A stretch of 64,000 nt of DNA from Antrihabitans cavernicola (lineage in GTDB: Bacteria; Actinomycetota; Actinomycetes; Mycobacteriales; Mycobacteriaceae), in assembly GCF_008297975.1 (NCBI RefSeq), contig NZ_VLNY01000001.1:434001-498000 (forward strand), written 5' to 3'. The position numbers and the translations under genes are program-made. This document shows positions 8,887 to 16,988 of this stretch, piece by piece (position 1 is the stretch's first letter; each line of letters begins with the position of its first letter). The notes below the pieces were generated by a model, which worked only from the letters and a program-made list of their open reading frames with translations, had not been told where the DNA came from and made no database searches.

Positions 8887-9430
8887 GCGGATCGTCCTCG
8901 GCGGCCTCGATCGCCAGCGGTTGGGCAGGCTCGATGTGCGGTTTTCGCGGTTCTTCGGACACCCGCTCCGACTCGACGGAGCGAGTGGGCTCCGGCGAGA
9001 GTTGCGCTTGCGCGCGCTGGCTCTGTGCGCGGAACGCGTCGCCTATCGCCTTGTTCACACCGTTGATGGCGCGGTACACGCCGGCAGTCGTCTCGTCGTG
9101 AATCCCGCGGATCACCCGACTGGTCGCTCGTGTTGCGGGGAACGATTCCAAGACGTCGAACGGGATCGACGCGATGGCGGAATGGCTCGCCTGCACCACG
9201 TCGGTGCCGAGACCTACCGCCGACGACGTGTTGCCGACGGCTTGAGCTATCTCTCGCGCGCGCTCGATCCGACGTTGCCGTTCCTCGGCGATGTGGCCCA
9301 GCCGCTGAGTTGCCAGCCCGGTCGCTTTGAGCTGGAGGCCGGTCCGGTGCAGCCAGAGCGCAGCCGTGATCGTGCCCGCGATGGACACGATCGCCACCAG
9401 CAGCTCGAGTACGGCCACCAGATCACGCAC
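8879..9430 (-). CDS. small membrane-anchored protein of patatin operon
   Basis: A 183-aa protein with a single N-terminal TM (about residues 4-26, LVAVLELLVAIVSIAGTIT), then a charged helical stretch (HIAEERQRRIERAREIAQAV) and a Pro/Glu-rich C-terminus. No known domain was recognised. It starts with GTG at 9430, 8 nt inside the end of the upstream gene, and ends 8 nt inside the following patatin gene. Such tight overlaps suggest the four proteins are made together and perhaps work together at the membrane. Function unknown. Confidence 0.7.
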   Translation of the reverse strand: MRDLVAVLELLVAIVSIAGTITAALWLHRTGLQLKATGLATQRLGHIAEERQRRIERAREIAQAVGNTSSAVGLGTDVVQASHSAIASIPFDVLESFPATRATSRVIRGIHDETTAGVYRAINGVNKAIGDAFRAQSQRAQAQLSPEPTRSVESERVSEEPRKPHIEPAQPLAIEAAEDDPRG

Positions 9431-9791
9431 CGACGTGGACCTGCACGTCCACGTCGATCCCCTGCTCGATCAACTGTTCGGTCATCTGCAGGGCAGCGCG
9501 CTCGTAGACGATCTTGCGGATTCGCTCCGGTGCAACCGCTCCGGCAATCCCGGCGAATCGGTTCTGGGTTGCCGCGAGTTCCAGCGGATTCAGGATCTCG
9601 ACAGTGATCAACCGAGGTTTGCCTGCGCTGAACCCCGAGTCGACCTGCGGAGGTATCCCGACCAGCGCCGTCGTCGAGGAAACCTTCTCCGACAGCGCCG
9701 TACTGTGCCGGTGGATGCGCCGCACCAGCAGCAATACCCCGCCGACCAGCACAAGGTTCAGTATCAAGGCAACCAGAATTGCGGCGTTCAA
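9423..9791 (-). CDS. small membrane-anchored protein, first gene of patatin operon
   Basis: A 122-aa protein: N-terminal TM (about residues 3-23, AAILVALILNLVLVGGVLLL), a basic stop-transfer RRIHRHS, then a soluble domain with RLITVEILNPLELAATQ and RKIVYERAALQMTEQLIEQG. The start is TTG at 9791, supported by GGGAG placed 6 nt upstream. It is the first of four overlapping or closely spaced genes. The domain was not recognised. Together with the next gene it gives a pair of N-terminally anchored proteins leading two patatin enzymes. Confidence 0.7.
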   Translation of the reverse strand: MNAAILVALILNLVLVGGVLLLVRRIHRHSTALSEKVSSTTALVGIPPQVDSGFSAGKPRLITVEILNPLELAATQNRFAGIAGAVAPERIRKIVYERAALQMTEQLIEQGIDVDVQVHVGA

Positions 9792-9875
9792 CCGTGTCTC
9801 CCGCTCTCTGGACGTGTGGACTACGCACCAATGTTAGGTGTGCGGCCAACTTCGCGAAACGGGAACGCTGAGCAA

Positions 9876-10406
9876 TCAGCCGGTCTGGGCTTCCTTTGCC
9901 TTCGGCCGTTCCGCGATCGCGGTGGCCGTCGTGGTTCCGTTCGACGTCGTGCCGCGGACCACCACGGCATCACCGACCGCAAATTGCGACTGCTGCTGAG
10001 GCGTCTTCTTCGTCCCGAATTCGGTGGTCGGGGTGATGGTGACGGTGTCGGTGGCACCGTTTCGCGTCGTGATCGTCCAGGTGTCGCCGTTCTCCGACGC
10101 GATCGTTCCGACGACGCCGTGTTTGCCGCCGTGGCCTGGCTTGGCAGGCGCTGGGTTCGCGGGCGAGGTCGCCGGGTTCGAGGTCGCTGGGTTCGAGGGC
10201 TCCGAGCTGACCGATGTCGAGCCGGCTGCGACCGGGGTCGGACTGCCGTCGGTCGAGGAGCTGGTCGCGGCCCAGGTGACGCCGCCGATCGCGGCCAACG
10301 CCACGACTACCGCCGGAATCAGAACTGCCTTGCGCTTGTACAACGCAGGTTTGGGAGCAGGCTGCGGCTGGATCGGGTACTGCTCGGTGGGGTGGTTTTC
10401 GCTCAT
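9876..10406 (-). CDS. membrane-anchored DUF5666-like protein
   Basis: A 176-aa protein: short cytoplasmic N-terminus rich in Pro/Gln, one TM (about residues 27-47, LIPAVVVALAAIGGVTWAA), a long Ser/Thr/Pro linker, and a beta-rich C-terminal domain (GVVGTIASENGDTWTITTRN ... FAVGDAVVVRG) of the DUF5666/OB-like type found in actinobacterial envelope proteins. The ATG at 10406 is chosen over an upstream in-frame ATG at 10448 because the sequence from MSENHPTEQY is protein-like and the extension is not. It stands alone, divergent from the GT2 gene. Role unknown. Confidence 0.7.
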   Translation of the reverse strand: MSENHPTEQYPIQPQPAPKPALYKRKAVLIPAVVVALAAIGGVTWAATSSSTDGSPTPVAAGSTSVSSEPSNPATSNPATSPANPAPAKPGHGGKHGVVGTIASENGDTWTITTRNGATDTVTITPTTEFGTKKTPQQQSQFAVGDAVVVRGTTSNGTTTATAIAERPKAKEAQTG

Positions 10407-10536
10407 GCCGATGAAGGTACGAATCGATTGTGAGGCCGCCCTGAGCAATTCATGCAGATTGTCTGAAGATCGCGCTCATGGCGGGTTCACAGCTTTCCGG
10501 CAGCGCCGCCACAGCGACGAGTTCGAGCATTGCCTC

Positions 10537-11391
10537 ATGAACATCACCGTCCTCGCGAATTCCCGAGTCGGCCGTGACACGACCGTCTCCGCCCCCACCA
10601 TCGACGTCGTCATCCCCGTCTACAACGAGGAAGCCGCGCTGGATCGGTGCGTCCGTCGCCTCCGCGCCCATCTGCACAGCGAGATCCCGTTTTCGAGCCG
10701 AATCACCATCGCGGACAACGCAAGTACCGACTCCACTCTCGCGGTTGCACATCGTCTCACCGCCGAGTTCGACGACGTCCGCGTTGTCCACCTCGACCAG
10801 AAGGGCCGTGGCCGCGCGCTGCGATCGGTGTGGAGCGCCTCCGACGCTGCCGTCGTCGCGTACATGGACGTCGACCTGTCCACCGACCTCAACGGGCTGC
10901 TGCCCTTGATCGCACCACTGGTGTCCGGCCATTCGGATGTGGCGATCGGTTCGCGACTGCAGCGTGCGTCGCGGGTGGTCCGCGGTCCCAAGCGCGAGTT
11001 CATCTCCCGCAGCTACAACCTGATCCTGCGAACCACGATGCACGCCAAGTTCTCCGACGCGCAGTGCGGCTTCAAGGCGATGCGCACCGATGTCGCGCGG
11101 CACCTGTTGCCGCTGGTCGAGGACACCGCCTGGTTTTTCGACACCGAGTTGCTGGTGCTCGCCGAGCGGTCCGGCCTGCGGATCCACGAAGTGCCGGTGG
11201 ACTGGGTCGACGATCCGGACAGCAGTGTCGACATCGTTGCGACCGCACTCGCTGACCTGCGTGGTGTCGCACGGATGCGTCGCGCACTTGCCTCGGGCGC
11301 GTTGCCGATCGCGCAGCTGCGGGCCAACATCGGTCGCGCGGCGCTGACGGCGGAACCGCCGGTTCGCGCTCCGCTGCAGTTGACCGCGTAA
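10537..11391 (+). CDS. GT2 family glycosyltransferase (dolichol-phosphate sugar synthase-like)
   Basis: A 284-aa GT-A fold enzyme. It shows the N-terminal IDVVIPVYNEEAALDRCV, the nucleotide-sugar loop ADNASTDST, the metal site YMDVDLSTDL (DxD-like), IGSRL and AQCGFKAMR, features of DPG/DPM-type synthases that load a sugar on polyprenyl phosphate. There are no TM segments at the C-terminus. Such an enzyme could supply the lipid-linked donor used by GT39-type transferases such as the one at 3592-5430, but the link is inference. The ATG at 10537 is chosen because the upstream extension is the antisense of the DUF5666 gene. Confidence 0.85.
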   Translation: MNITVLANSRVGRDTTVSAPTIDVVIPVYNEEAALDRCVRRLRAHLHSEIPFSSRITIADNASTDSTLAVAHRLTAEFDDVRVVHLDQKGRGRALRSVWSASDAAVVAYMDVDLSTDLNGLLPLIAPLVSGHSDVAIGSRLQRASRVVRGPKREFISRSYNLILRTTMHAKFSDAQCGFKAMRTDVARHLLPLVEDTAWFFDTELLVLAERSGLRIHEVPVDWVDDPDSSVDIVATALADLRGVARMRRALASGALPIAQLRANIGRAALTAEPPVRAPLQLTA

Positions 11392-11501
11392 AGCCCGAGT
11401 TCGGTTGGTCTGCTCTGGTACCTGACGTCCAGCTTCGGAAGTTATGGTGCAGGCACCAACTTGCGCGGCCGACGGTGGCCGCCGGAACAGGGGTTACAAC
11501 T

Positions 11502-12269
11502 GTGGAAATCTCGGGAACCGCGGCACTCGTCACCGGTGCTGCATCCGGACTCGGCGCTGCGACCGCTAAGCGCCTGATCGACGCAGGCGCCACCGTCTTC
11601 GGCCTCGATCTGGCAGATTCGATCGAGCGCGCTGGCGACAAGGTCCCCGCAGGCCTCACCCTGATCGCTACCGACGTGACCAGCGAGGACGAGGTCAAGG
11701 CCGCGCTCGCGACCATCGGCGAGTCGGGCGTGCCGCTGCGCATCGTCGTCAACTGTGCGGGCGTCGGCTGGGCCAGCCGCATCCTGTCGAAGAACGGCCC
11801 ACACGATCTGGAGCTGTTCCGCAAGGTCATCACCATCAACCTGCTCGGCACGTTCAATGTGATGCGTCTGGCCGCCGACGTGATGGCGAAGTCCGAGACC
11901 GTCGACGAGGCAGGCCAGCGCGGCGTCGTCATCAACACCGCATCCGTCGCGGCCTTCGAGGGCCAGGTCGGCCAGATCGCGTACGCAGCATCCAAGGGTG
12001 GCGTGCACGCGATGACGATTTCGGCAGCACGGGACCTCGCGCAGTTCGGCATCCGCGTCGTCACGATCGCCCCCGGCGTTATCGAGACCCCGATGCTCGC
12101 CGGCATCACCCCCGAGTTCCAGAAGACCCTCGAGGCAGGCGTGCCGTTCCCCGCTCGCCTTGGCCGTCCCGACGAGTACGCGCAGCTTGCGCAGACGATC
12201 GTCGAGCACGACTACCTCAACGGCGAGACCATCCGCATGGACGGCGCTCTCCGGATGGCACCGCGCTAA
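11502..12269 (+). CDS. short-chain dehydrogenase, 3-hydroxyacyl-CoA dehydrogenase type-2-like
   Basis: A 255-aa SDR enzyme. The Rossmann motif TGAASGLG is near residue 11, NCAG near 83, the active-site Ser in INTASVAAF and the YAASK catalytic pair near 160. The closest known layout is the HSD10-like group (3-hydroxy-2-methylbutyryl-CoA or 3-hydroxyacyl-CoA dehydrogenase), indicated by GAGVPFPARLG-like C-terminal text and the missing lipid-binding extension; the acyl-CoA substrate is a family inference. The GTG at 11502 has AGGGG 8 nt upstream. A hairpin at 12281-12317 separates it from the next gene. Confidence 0.8.
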   Translation: MEISGTAALVTGAASGLGAATAKRLIDAGATVFGLDLADSIERAGDKVPAGLTLIATDVTSEDEVKAALATIGESGVPLRIVVNCAGVGWASRILSKNGPHDLELFRKVITINLLGTFNVMRLAADVMAKSETVDEAGQRGVVINTASVAAFEGQVGQIAYAASKGGVHAMTISAARDLAQFGIRVVTIAPGVIETPMLAGITPEFQKTLEAGVPFPARLGRPDEYAQLAQTIVEHDYLNGETIRMDGALRMAPR

Positions 12270-12280
12270 GTAGCTCCGCC

Positions 12281-12317
12281 GCTCGTGCGCTTTCTGTCGA
12301 TAAGAGGGCGCACGAGC
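12281..12317 (+). terminator. hairpin between SDR and methyltransferase genes
   Basis: Perfect 10-bp arms GCTCGTGCGC (12281-12290) and GCGCACGAGC (12308-12317) with a 17-nt loop, in the 61-nt gap. No T-run follows, and the second arm ends just before the ribosome binding site of the methyltransferase. It could act as a terminator or attenuator; the sequence does not decide between them. Confidence 0.45.
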
Positions 12318-12330
12318 ATGGAGGACGACC

Positions 12331-12957
12331 ATGGGTATCTATCGGGACCATGTGCTACCGCGAATCGTCAATGTCGCCTGCGGTTTACAGGAGATCGAAC
12401 CGTTGCGGGATCGCACGTGTGCAGGCTTGACCGGTCGCGTCGTGGAGATCGGGTTCGGGTCGGGGCTCAACGTCCCGTTCTATCCGACCGACCTGGTTTC
12501 CGTCAGTGCCGTCGAGCCGGCCTCGCTGGGGTGGAAGTTGGCGCGCGAGCGCCTGGCCGCGTCCTCGGTCGAAGTAATTCAGTCCGGCCTCGACGGCCAG
12601 CGACTTCCTTTCGAGGACAACAGCTTCGACTCCGCATTGTCGACGTGGACGCTGTGCACGATTCCCGACGTCGCTGCAGCATTGACCGAGGTACGACGAG
12701 TCTTGAAGCCGGGCGGCACTTTTCACTTCCTGGAGCACGGCCTGGCACCGGATGCCGGTGTGCAGAGTTGGCAGCACCGGTTGAATCCGGTGCAGAAAAC
12801 GCTATTCGGCGGATGTCATGTGAATCGCAAGATCGACAAGCTGGTTCGTGATGCGGGCTTCGAGATTGCGGAGCTCGACAGGTTCTATCTTGCTGGCTCG
12901 CCGAAGTATTCAGGTGCTGCTTATTTGGGGATGGCGCACGCCCCACACCGAGGATGA
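12331..12957 (+). CDS. class I SAM-dependent methyltransferase
   Basis: A 208-aa methyltransferase of the Methyltransf_11/UbiE-like group. The SAM-binding motif VVEIGFGSGLNVPFY is near residues 37-51, the acidic VEPAS after beta-2, and the motif RLPFEDNSFDSALSTWTLC and VLKPGGTFHFLEHG follow. The substrate cannot be predicted; small actinobacterial proteins of this type methylate lipids, quinones or metabolites. A GGAGG site lies just upstream of the ATG. It marks the edge of normal-GC sequence before the lower-GC type VII region. Confidence 0.8.
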   Translation: MGIYRDHVLPRIVNVACGLQEIEPLRDRTCAGLTGRVVEIGFGSGLNVPFYPTDLVSVSAVEPASLGWKLARERLAASSVEVIQSGLDGQRLPFEDNSFDSALSTWTLCTIPDVAAALTEVRRVLKPGGTFHFLEHGLAPDAGVQSWQHRLNPVQKTLFGGCHVNRKIDKLVRDAGFEIAELDRFYLAGSPKYSGAAYLGMAHAPHRG

Positions 12958-12988
12958 TCGGACCGGACAACGCAATTGCGTGAGATTC

Positions 12989-13279
12989 TCAGTTCCCATG
13001 GATCAGCGTAAAGAGTCCTCCGCTGATCAAAACGCCAATCACTGCGAACGGCAATGTGATCAACGAAACGAGCAGACCAGCACCGATTCGTCTGCTTCTT
13101 CCCGCTATCGCCACCAGAACAAGGCCGACGACGAGCGGAAGTATGAACGCGCCGAGTCCAATCGGCACCAAATCCATTGTTGCGAGCCCTTGCAAGACGA
13201 GGCTACAGATAGCCGCGAGAAATGTTTCTGGTCCGTAGGCGCTGGCCCTCGTCGGAGTCTGATGCAGTTCGCTCGACAT
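12989..13279 (-). CDS. small membrane protein of the type VII secretion module (distal)
   Basis: A 96-aa protein with a hydrophilic N-terminus and three closely spaced hydrophobic stretches (about residues 18-34, 38-59 and 69-93). Its start codon overlaps the stop of the preceding gene as TGATG. It is the last gene of a four-gene unit led by an EspC-like gene. No family was recognised. A membrane protein placed behind a secreted effector is compatible with an immunity role, but nothing in the sequence proves that. Confidence 0.65.
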   Translation of the reverse strand: MSSELHQTPTRASAYGPETFLAAICSLVLQGLATMDLVPIGLGAFILPLVVGLVLVAIAGRSRRIGAGLLVSLITLPFAVIGVLISGGLFTLIHGN

Positions 13280-13590
13280 CAGTGCTCCAGGGCGAACACG
13301 ATGCTACCCACACCTAGCAGGATCGCAGAGACCGCAAGGCCCAGCGAAATTCCCCGCTTCGGGGCTGATTCGGCGCACGATAATAGGGCCGCGACTCCAG
13401 CCATCAGCAGTGCAACCACGGGACCGATAACCCGCAACGACGGACTCGCATAATAGTCGCGAGACGCGATCACTGCGGCAATGCAAGCCACAAGTCCGAT
13501 CCCCACAGCCAGGGAATAGGAGACCGTCCACGAGGCGGCCTTCCAGAATTCGGCTCGAGATTCCGATCCTCCATCATCAACAGTTCGCAT
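13279..13590 (-). CDS. small membrane protein of the type VII secretion module
   Basis: A 103-aa protein with three likely TM segments (about residues 24-44, 53-71 and 79-99) after a charged N-terminus (RTVDDGGSESRAEFW). It is coupled by TGATG overlaps both to the 473-aa substrate gene before it and to the 96-aa gene after it. Base composition is visibly less GC-rich than the flanking cat and gal genes. No family was recognised; candidate immunity or accessory membrane component by position only. Confidence 0.65.
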   Translation of the reverse strand: MRTVDDGGSESRAEFWKAASWTVSYSLAVGIGLVACIAAVIASRDYYASPSLRVIGPVVALLMAGVAALLSCAESAPKRGISLGLAVSAILLGVGSIVFALEH

Positions 13591-15011
13591 CAGTACCTCC
13601 TCGCAACCGGCGGGTTGTCTACGCTGCCCAATGGCGTCGATTGCCAGATATCGAGCGGCTTCCCGAGGTATGGGTCATAGAATTGAAAATCTTCCAGAGA
13701 CTTCGTGTAGTCACCGACGATATGGTGAAAGGGCAGATTCATCATTGGTCCGACCGGGCTTCCGCTATTGGCGGCATCTTGCAAAACCGTTCGGGTTGAA
13801 CCTGACGGATCATCTTGATAGACCTCCAATGACGGATAGTTTCCGATGTTCCCCGCCGCCACGACCCCCTTGTCACCGGGTGTGAGTATCAAATCACCGT
13901 TCACCGTTGCACCCGAAACCTCCGCCAAGCTGTTGGGCAGGACCTCCGGAACATACTCAGACTTAAACGGGGGCAGCGCATTTACTGCGTGGTATTGCAA
14001 CCGCACGGTTCCGTCGTCCAGCTGGGTGACGTCGACATCTGGTGCTTCGACGTTCACAGCGCCGGTGTCACCGACGGAAGGATTTTGGCGCGCGATAACC
14101 AGCCCGTTCTCGTAGTCCACAAGCATCGATACCCGGCTGCTTTCGGGGTCGAAGTGCGGATTCTCATCGCGATTGTCGCCAAGGTCATCATGCGGAATGT
14201 TGAAGACCTCAGCCGCAGGAATGAACAACCCGGCTCGCACGACTCCCTGTCCTGGTACTGGCTTGATGCGGCTCACAACGATCTCGGGCGGGACGCCCTG
14301 ATTCTTATCGAGATAACTGTTCGGATTCAAGGCCGAAGCAGTCTGCCAATCCGTCGGAGACGCAGGTGCTCGCCCAAATACCTTCTCGAATGCGGTAGAA
14401 GCAGCATTCGTCCGTTCAGCGTTGTCACCGCCGCCCGGCGGACTTCCGATGAATACTTCCGTTTCGCCAGGCTTGCCTGCGGTGGGCAGTGTCGAGAATG
14501 CGTCAGCAATCGCCTTTCCGGCCGCGTCGTCTTCGCGGCCGATCGCATCGAGCGCGCTACATATCAACACAGAAAGAGATTTGGCCATCTCATCGCGTGC
14601 GGCTTGAGCTGCCAGAACGTCGATGCCATACAAGGCGAGCCAACTGAATACCTGCGGCGCTACGACCGAACCGTCGTCATTGACCTTGAAGCCGTCATCA
14701 ATAGCAGCATCGATCAACTTGATTGCAGCCTCTTTCGCCGATCCGATCGAAGCAGCGCCGTTGGTAGCCGCCGTCGCCCCCTGCTCTAGGGCAGCGGCTA
14801 CCTTCCGCGCATCGCCGTGGATCTCGTCTGCGCTGCGTCGCATCGAGTCACCAGATGTCCCGGTCCAGTAGTCGTGCGACCCGTCGATACTCCTGACAAC
14901 GACATTGATCTTCCCGTTAAGATCTTTTGATCCGGTTGACCACTCCGTTGCCTGCGCTGTGAGTGCATCTGGTTTCCACGATCGCGCTTGACTCACTGTT
15001 GGGCGAGCCAT
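13590..15011 (-). CDS. WXG-type type VII secretion substrate / putative effector
   Basis: A 473-aa protein. The first approximately 100 residues are helical with YWTG near 47-50, the W-x-G turn of WXG100-like ESX substrates, followed by SMRRSADEIHGDARKVAAAL. A middle region has DDGFKVNDDGSVVAPQ. The C-terminal half (about residues 200-473) is a beta-rich domain I do not recognise, ending YDPYLGKPLDIWQSTPLGSV. There is no signal peptide or TM, as expected for ESX substrates. It overlaps its neighbours as TGATG on both sides, with the EspC-like gene before it and two membrane-protein genes after it. Toxicity is only a hypothesis. Confidence 0.65.
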   Translation of the reverse strand: MARPTVSQARSWKPDALTAQATEWSTGSKDLNGKINVVVRSIDGSHDYWTGTSGDSMRRSADEIHGDARKVAAALEQGATAATNGAASIGSAKEAAIKLIDAAIDDGFKVNDDGSVVAPQVFSWLALYGIDVLAAQAARDEMAKSLSVLICSALDAIGREDDAAGKAIADAFSTLPTAGKPGETEVFIGSPPGGGDNAERTNAASTAFEKVFGRAPASPTDWQTASALNPNSYLDKNQGVPPEIVVSRIKPVPGQGVVRAGLFIPAAEVFNIPHDDLGDNRDENPHFDPESSRVSMLVDYENGLVIARQNPSVGDTGAVNVEAPDVDVTQLDDGTVRLQYHAVNALPPFKSEYVPEVLPNSLAEVSGATVNGDLILTPGDKGVVAAGNIGNYPSLEVYQDDPSGSTRTVLQDAANSGSPVGPMMNLPFHHIVGDYTKSLEDFQFYDPYLGKPLDIWQSTPLGSVDNPPVARRY

Positions 15012-15316
15012 CAGAGCCTCTTCTTGATGTCGGTAAGCCGGTCCCGACTAGTTGCGTCCGTACCCTCGATCTGCTCCAGCGCTGAGACCGAACCAGCAGC
15101 TAGACTGCCGTACCGCACGCCTAGATCTTTCACCGCAGTCGCCGCGAGTTGGCCAGCATTACTGCATGCGGCCCCCACTTTTGACGAAGCTAGCCCAGCA
15201 ACTACCGCCGGGGACGATGTGTCAGTCTTGATTGCCCCGATCGCTGTCCCGGCCTGTTTCAAGCCGGCAACGAGACCGCGCACACGTCCTGGATCGATTT
15301 TCAGATCCTCAGGCAT
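15011..15316 (-). CDS. EspC-like ESX secretion-associated small protein
   Basis: A 101-aa protein starting MPEDLKIDPGRVRGLVAGL, an all-helical protein of the EspC/ESX-1 secretion-associated type (conserved in Mycobacteriales). The start at 15316 is set by a strong GGGGGG tract 7 nt upstream; an upstream in-frame ATG gives a non-conserved extension. It leads the unit and is coupled to the 473-aa substrate by TGATG. EspC-type proteins usually pair with a larger substrate for export; the ESX machinery itself is not in this window. Confidence 0.7.
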   Translation of the reverse strand: MPEDLKIDPGRVRGLVAGLKQAGTAIGAIKTDTSSPAVVAGLASSKVGAACSNAGQLAATAVKDLGVRYGSLAAGSVSALEQIEGTDATSRDRLTDIKKRL

Positions 15317-15475
15317 TGCAGTCCCCCCAGACAGCACGATTATTAACGACGACCAACTTACCGGTCTCAACGTCAGGACGTAGATGGGCCTAGACCTTCG
15401 CCCACTGAACGATCATTGTCGGCGATTGTGCTGTAGAGATCGACTATTGCAAACAATCTAGCGATGGAAGGATCC

Positions 15476-15892
15476 ATGCCGGTTCACGATGACATCGACC
15501 CGATCAGCGCTATGGTCGGTCGGCTCAATTCCTCGATCGTCCACCAGCGAGGGAAGGCCCAAACTGCGACGGGTGCAGTCACAGTCGAAGTCAACGGCAA
15601 TGGGCGCGTTGTTTCGATCACCATCGACGATCAGGCAATGCAAACGAGTGGTGACCAGTTGGCAAGTATTCTGCTGGCCCTGATCGGAGAGGCTCACGAC
15701 TACGCGTTGACAGCAATTCACGAGACTGTCACCGAATTCAGGTCCGATCCGCGGATCGCGGACGCCATCGAGACAATCCAAAGGGCGATACAGACTCCGC
15801 GCAGGCCAACAAGCGCAAGTCATCACGAGGAAGAAGAAGACTTGCGCTTTACCGGAGTATTCGAGGATCCCCCCCATCGCCGACGAAAGTAG
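15476..15892 (+). CDS. YbaB/EbfC-like (EspL-type) protein
   Basis: A 138-aa protein whose core, GAVTVEVNGNGRVVSITID followed by a helical region, matches the YbaB/EbfC fold. In Mycobacteriales such proteins (EspL is the known example) sit beside ESX substrates. The C-terminus is acidic and low-complexity (HHEEEEDLRF). The ATG at 15476 has GGAAGGA 3-10 nt upstream and is preferred to the ATG at 15464. It is transcribed away from the EspC-like unit, and its last 44 nt overlap the end of galK on the other strand. A chaperone-like or regulatory role in the module is inferred. Confidence 0.7.
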   Translation: MPVHDDIDPISAMVGRLNSSIVHQRGKAQTATGAVTVEVNGNGRVVSITIDDQAMQTSGDQLASILLALIGEAHDYALTAIHETVTEFRSDPRIADAIETIQRAIQTPRRPTSASHHEEEEDLRFTGVFEDPPHRRRK

Positions 15893-16988
15893 CTCCGACG
15901 GAAACGATCGACGCACCCTGACCCGCTCGCGCTACAAATAGCGTCGGGGCAGGAAATCCGCCTTCCGCGATGTCCGCCTCGATCGCCTCGCCGATCCGAC
16001 CCAACTCGCCCTCCGGCACCAGCGCAATGACGCAGCCACCGAATCCGCCGCCGGTCATGCGCGCCCCGAGCGCCCCATGCCGAACCGCCGAGTCGGCGAT
16101 GAGATCGATGTGCGGAGTGGTGATTTCGAAGTCGTCGCGCATCGACGCATGCGATTGGTTCATCAATTCGCCCACTCGTCTGAAGTCCGACGCACCGAGA
16201 GCCTCTGCACAGTCCAGAACTCTCTGATTCTCACCCAGGATGTGCCGCGCGCGGCGACGATCCACCTCGTCATCGATGCGGTCCAACACACCGTCGACTC
16301 CTTGAACTTGCCGCAGCGATTCGACTCCCAAAGCGAGCGCCACCCGCGCGCACGACTCCCTACGCGACGCGTACTCTCCGGACGAATGATGATGCGCCGC
16401 ATTGGAGTTGATCACCAACAAGCGCAAGCCGTTCAGTTCGAGGTCGAAAACGACAGGCTGCACCGAGAGATCGTCGAAGTCGATCAGCAATGCTCGGTCG
16501 ACGGCTCCGTGCAGCGACGCCAACTGATCCATCAAACCCGTCGGCGCACCGACGAAGTCGTTCTCGCCGCGCTGCGCAATCCGAGCGACTTCCAGTAGCT
16601 CCAATTCAGTCCCGGCAGCCGCGTTCATCGCAAGCAGCACAGCGCATTCCAACGCCGCAGACGATGACAGGCCGGCTCCGATCGGCACGTCGCTGGTCAC
16701 CCGGATCGTTCCACCGACCACTCGGTGCCCGGCAGCAGCCAGCGCCCAGAGCACGCCGGCGGGGTAGGCGGCCCAGCCATCGACCTCGCCTGGCCGCACG
16801 GGCAATGCGAACGCAGCGTCGACACCGTCCTGCTCACTCGTCAGCCTGACTGTGTCCGATCCGTCAGGTTCGAATCGCACCGTCGTGCGCTCTTCCAGTG
16901 CGATCGGCATCGCGTAGCCCTGGTTGTAGTCAGTGTGTTCGCCGATCAGATTGATGCGGCCTGGCGCTTGCGCCACAACAGTATTCAT
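15849..16988 (-). CDS. galK: galactokinase
   Basis: A 379-aa GHMP kinase that phosphorylates galactose to galactose-1-phosphate (Leloir pathway). It shows the galactokinase signature APGRINLIGEHTDYNQGYAM at the N-terminus, the ATP-binding PIGAGLSSSAALE near residue 114, and the C-terminal RMTGGGFGGCVIAL. Its ATG at 16988 overlaps the galT stop (ATGA), so the two are coupled. The 3' end overlaps the convergent YbaB-like gene by 44 nt. Confidence 0.95.
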   Translation of the reverse strand: MNTVVAQAPGRINLIGEHTDYNQGYAMPIALEERTTVRFEPDGSDTVRLTSEQDGVDAAFALPVRPGEVDGWAAYPAGVLWALAAAGHRVVGGTIRVTSDVPIGAGLSSSAALECAVLLAMNAAAGTELELLEVARIAQRGENDFVGAPTGLMDQLASLHGAVDRALLIDFDDLSVQPVVFDLELNGLRLLVINSNAAHHHSSGEYASRRESCARVALALGVESLRQVQGVDGVLDRIDDEVDRRRARHILGENQRVLDCAEALGASDFRRVGELMNQSHASMRDDFEITTPHIDLIADSAVRHGALGARMTGGGFGGCVIALVPEGELGRIGEAIEADIAEGGFPAPTLFVARAGQGASIVSVGATFVGDGGDPRILR

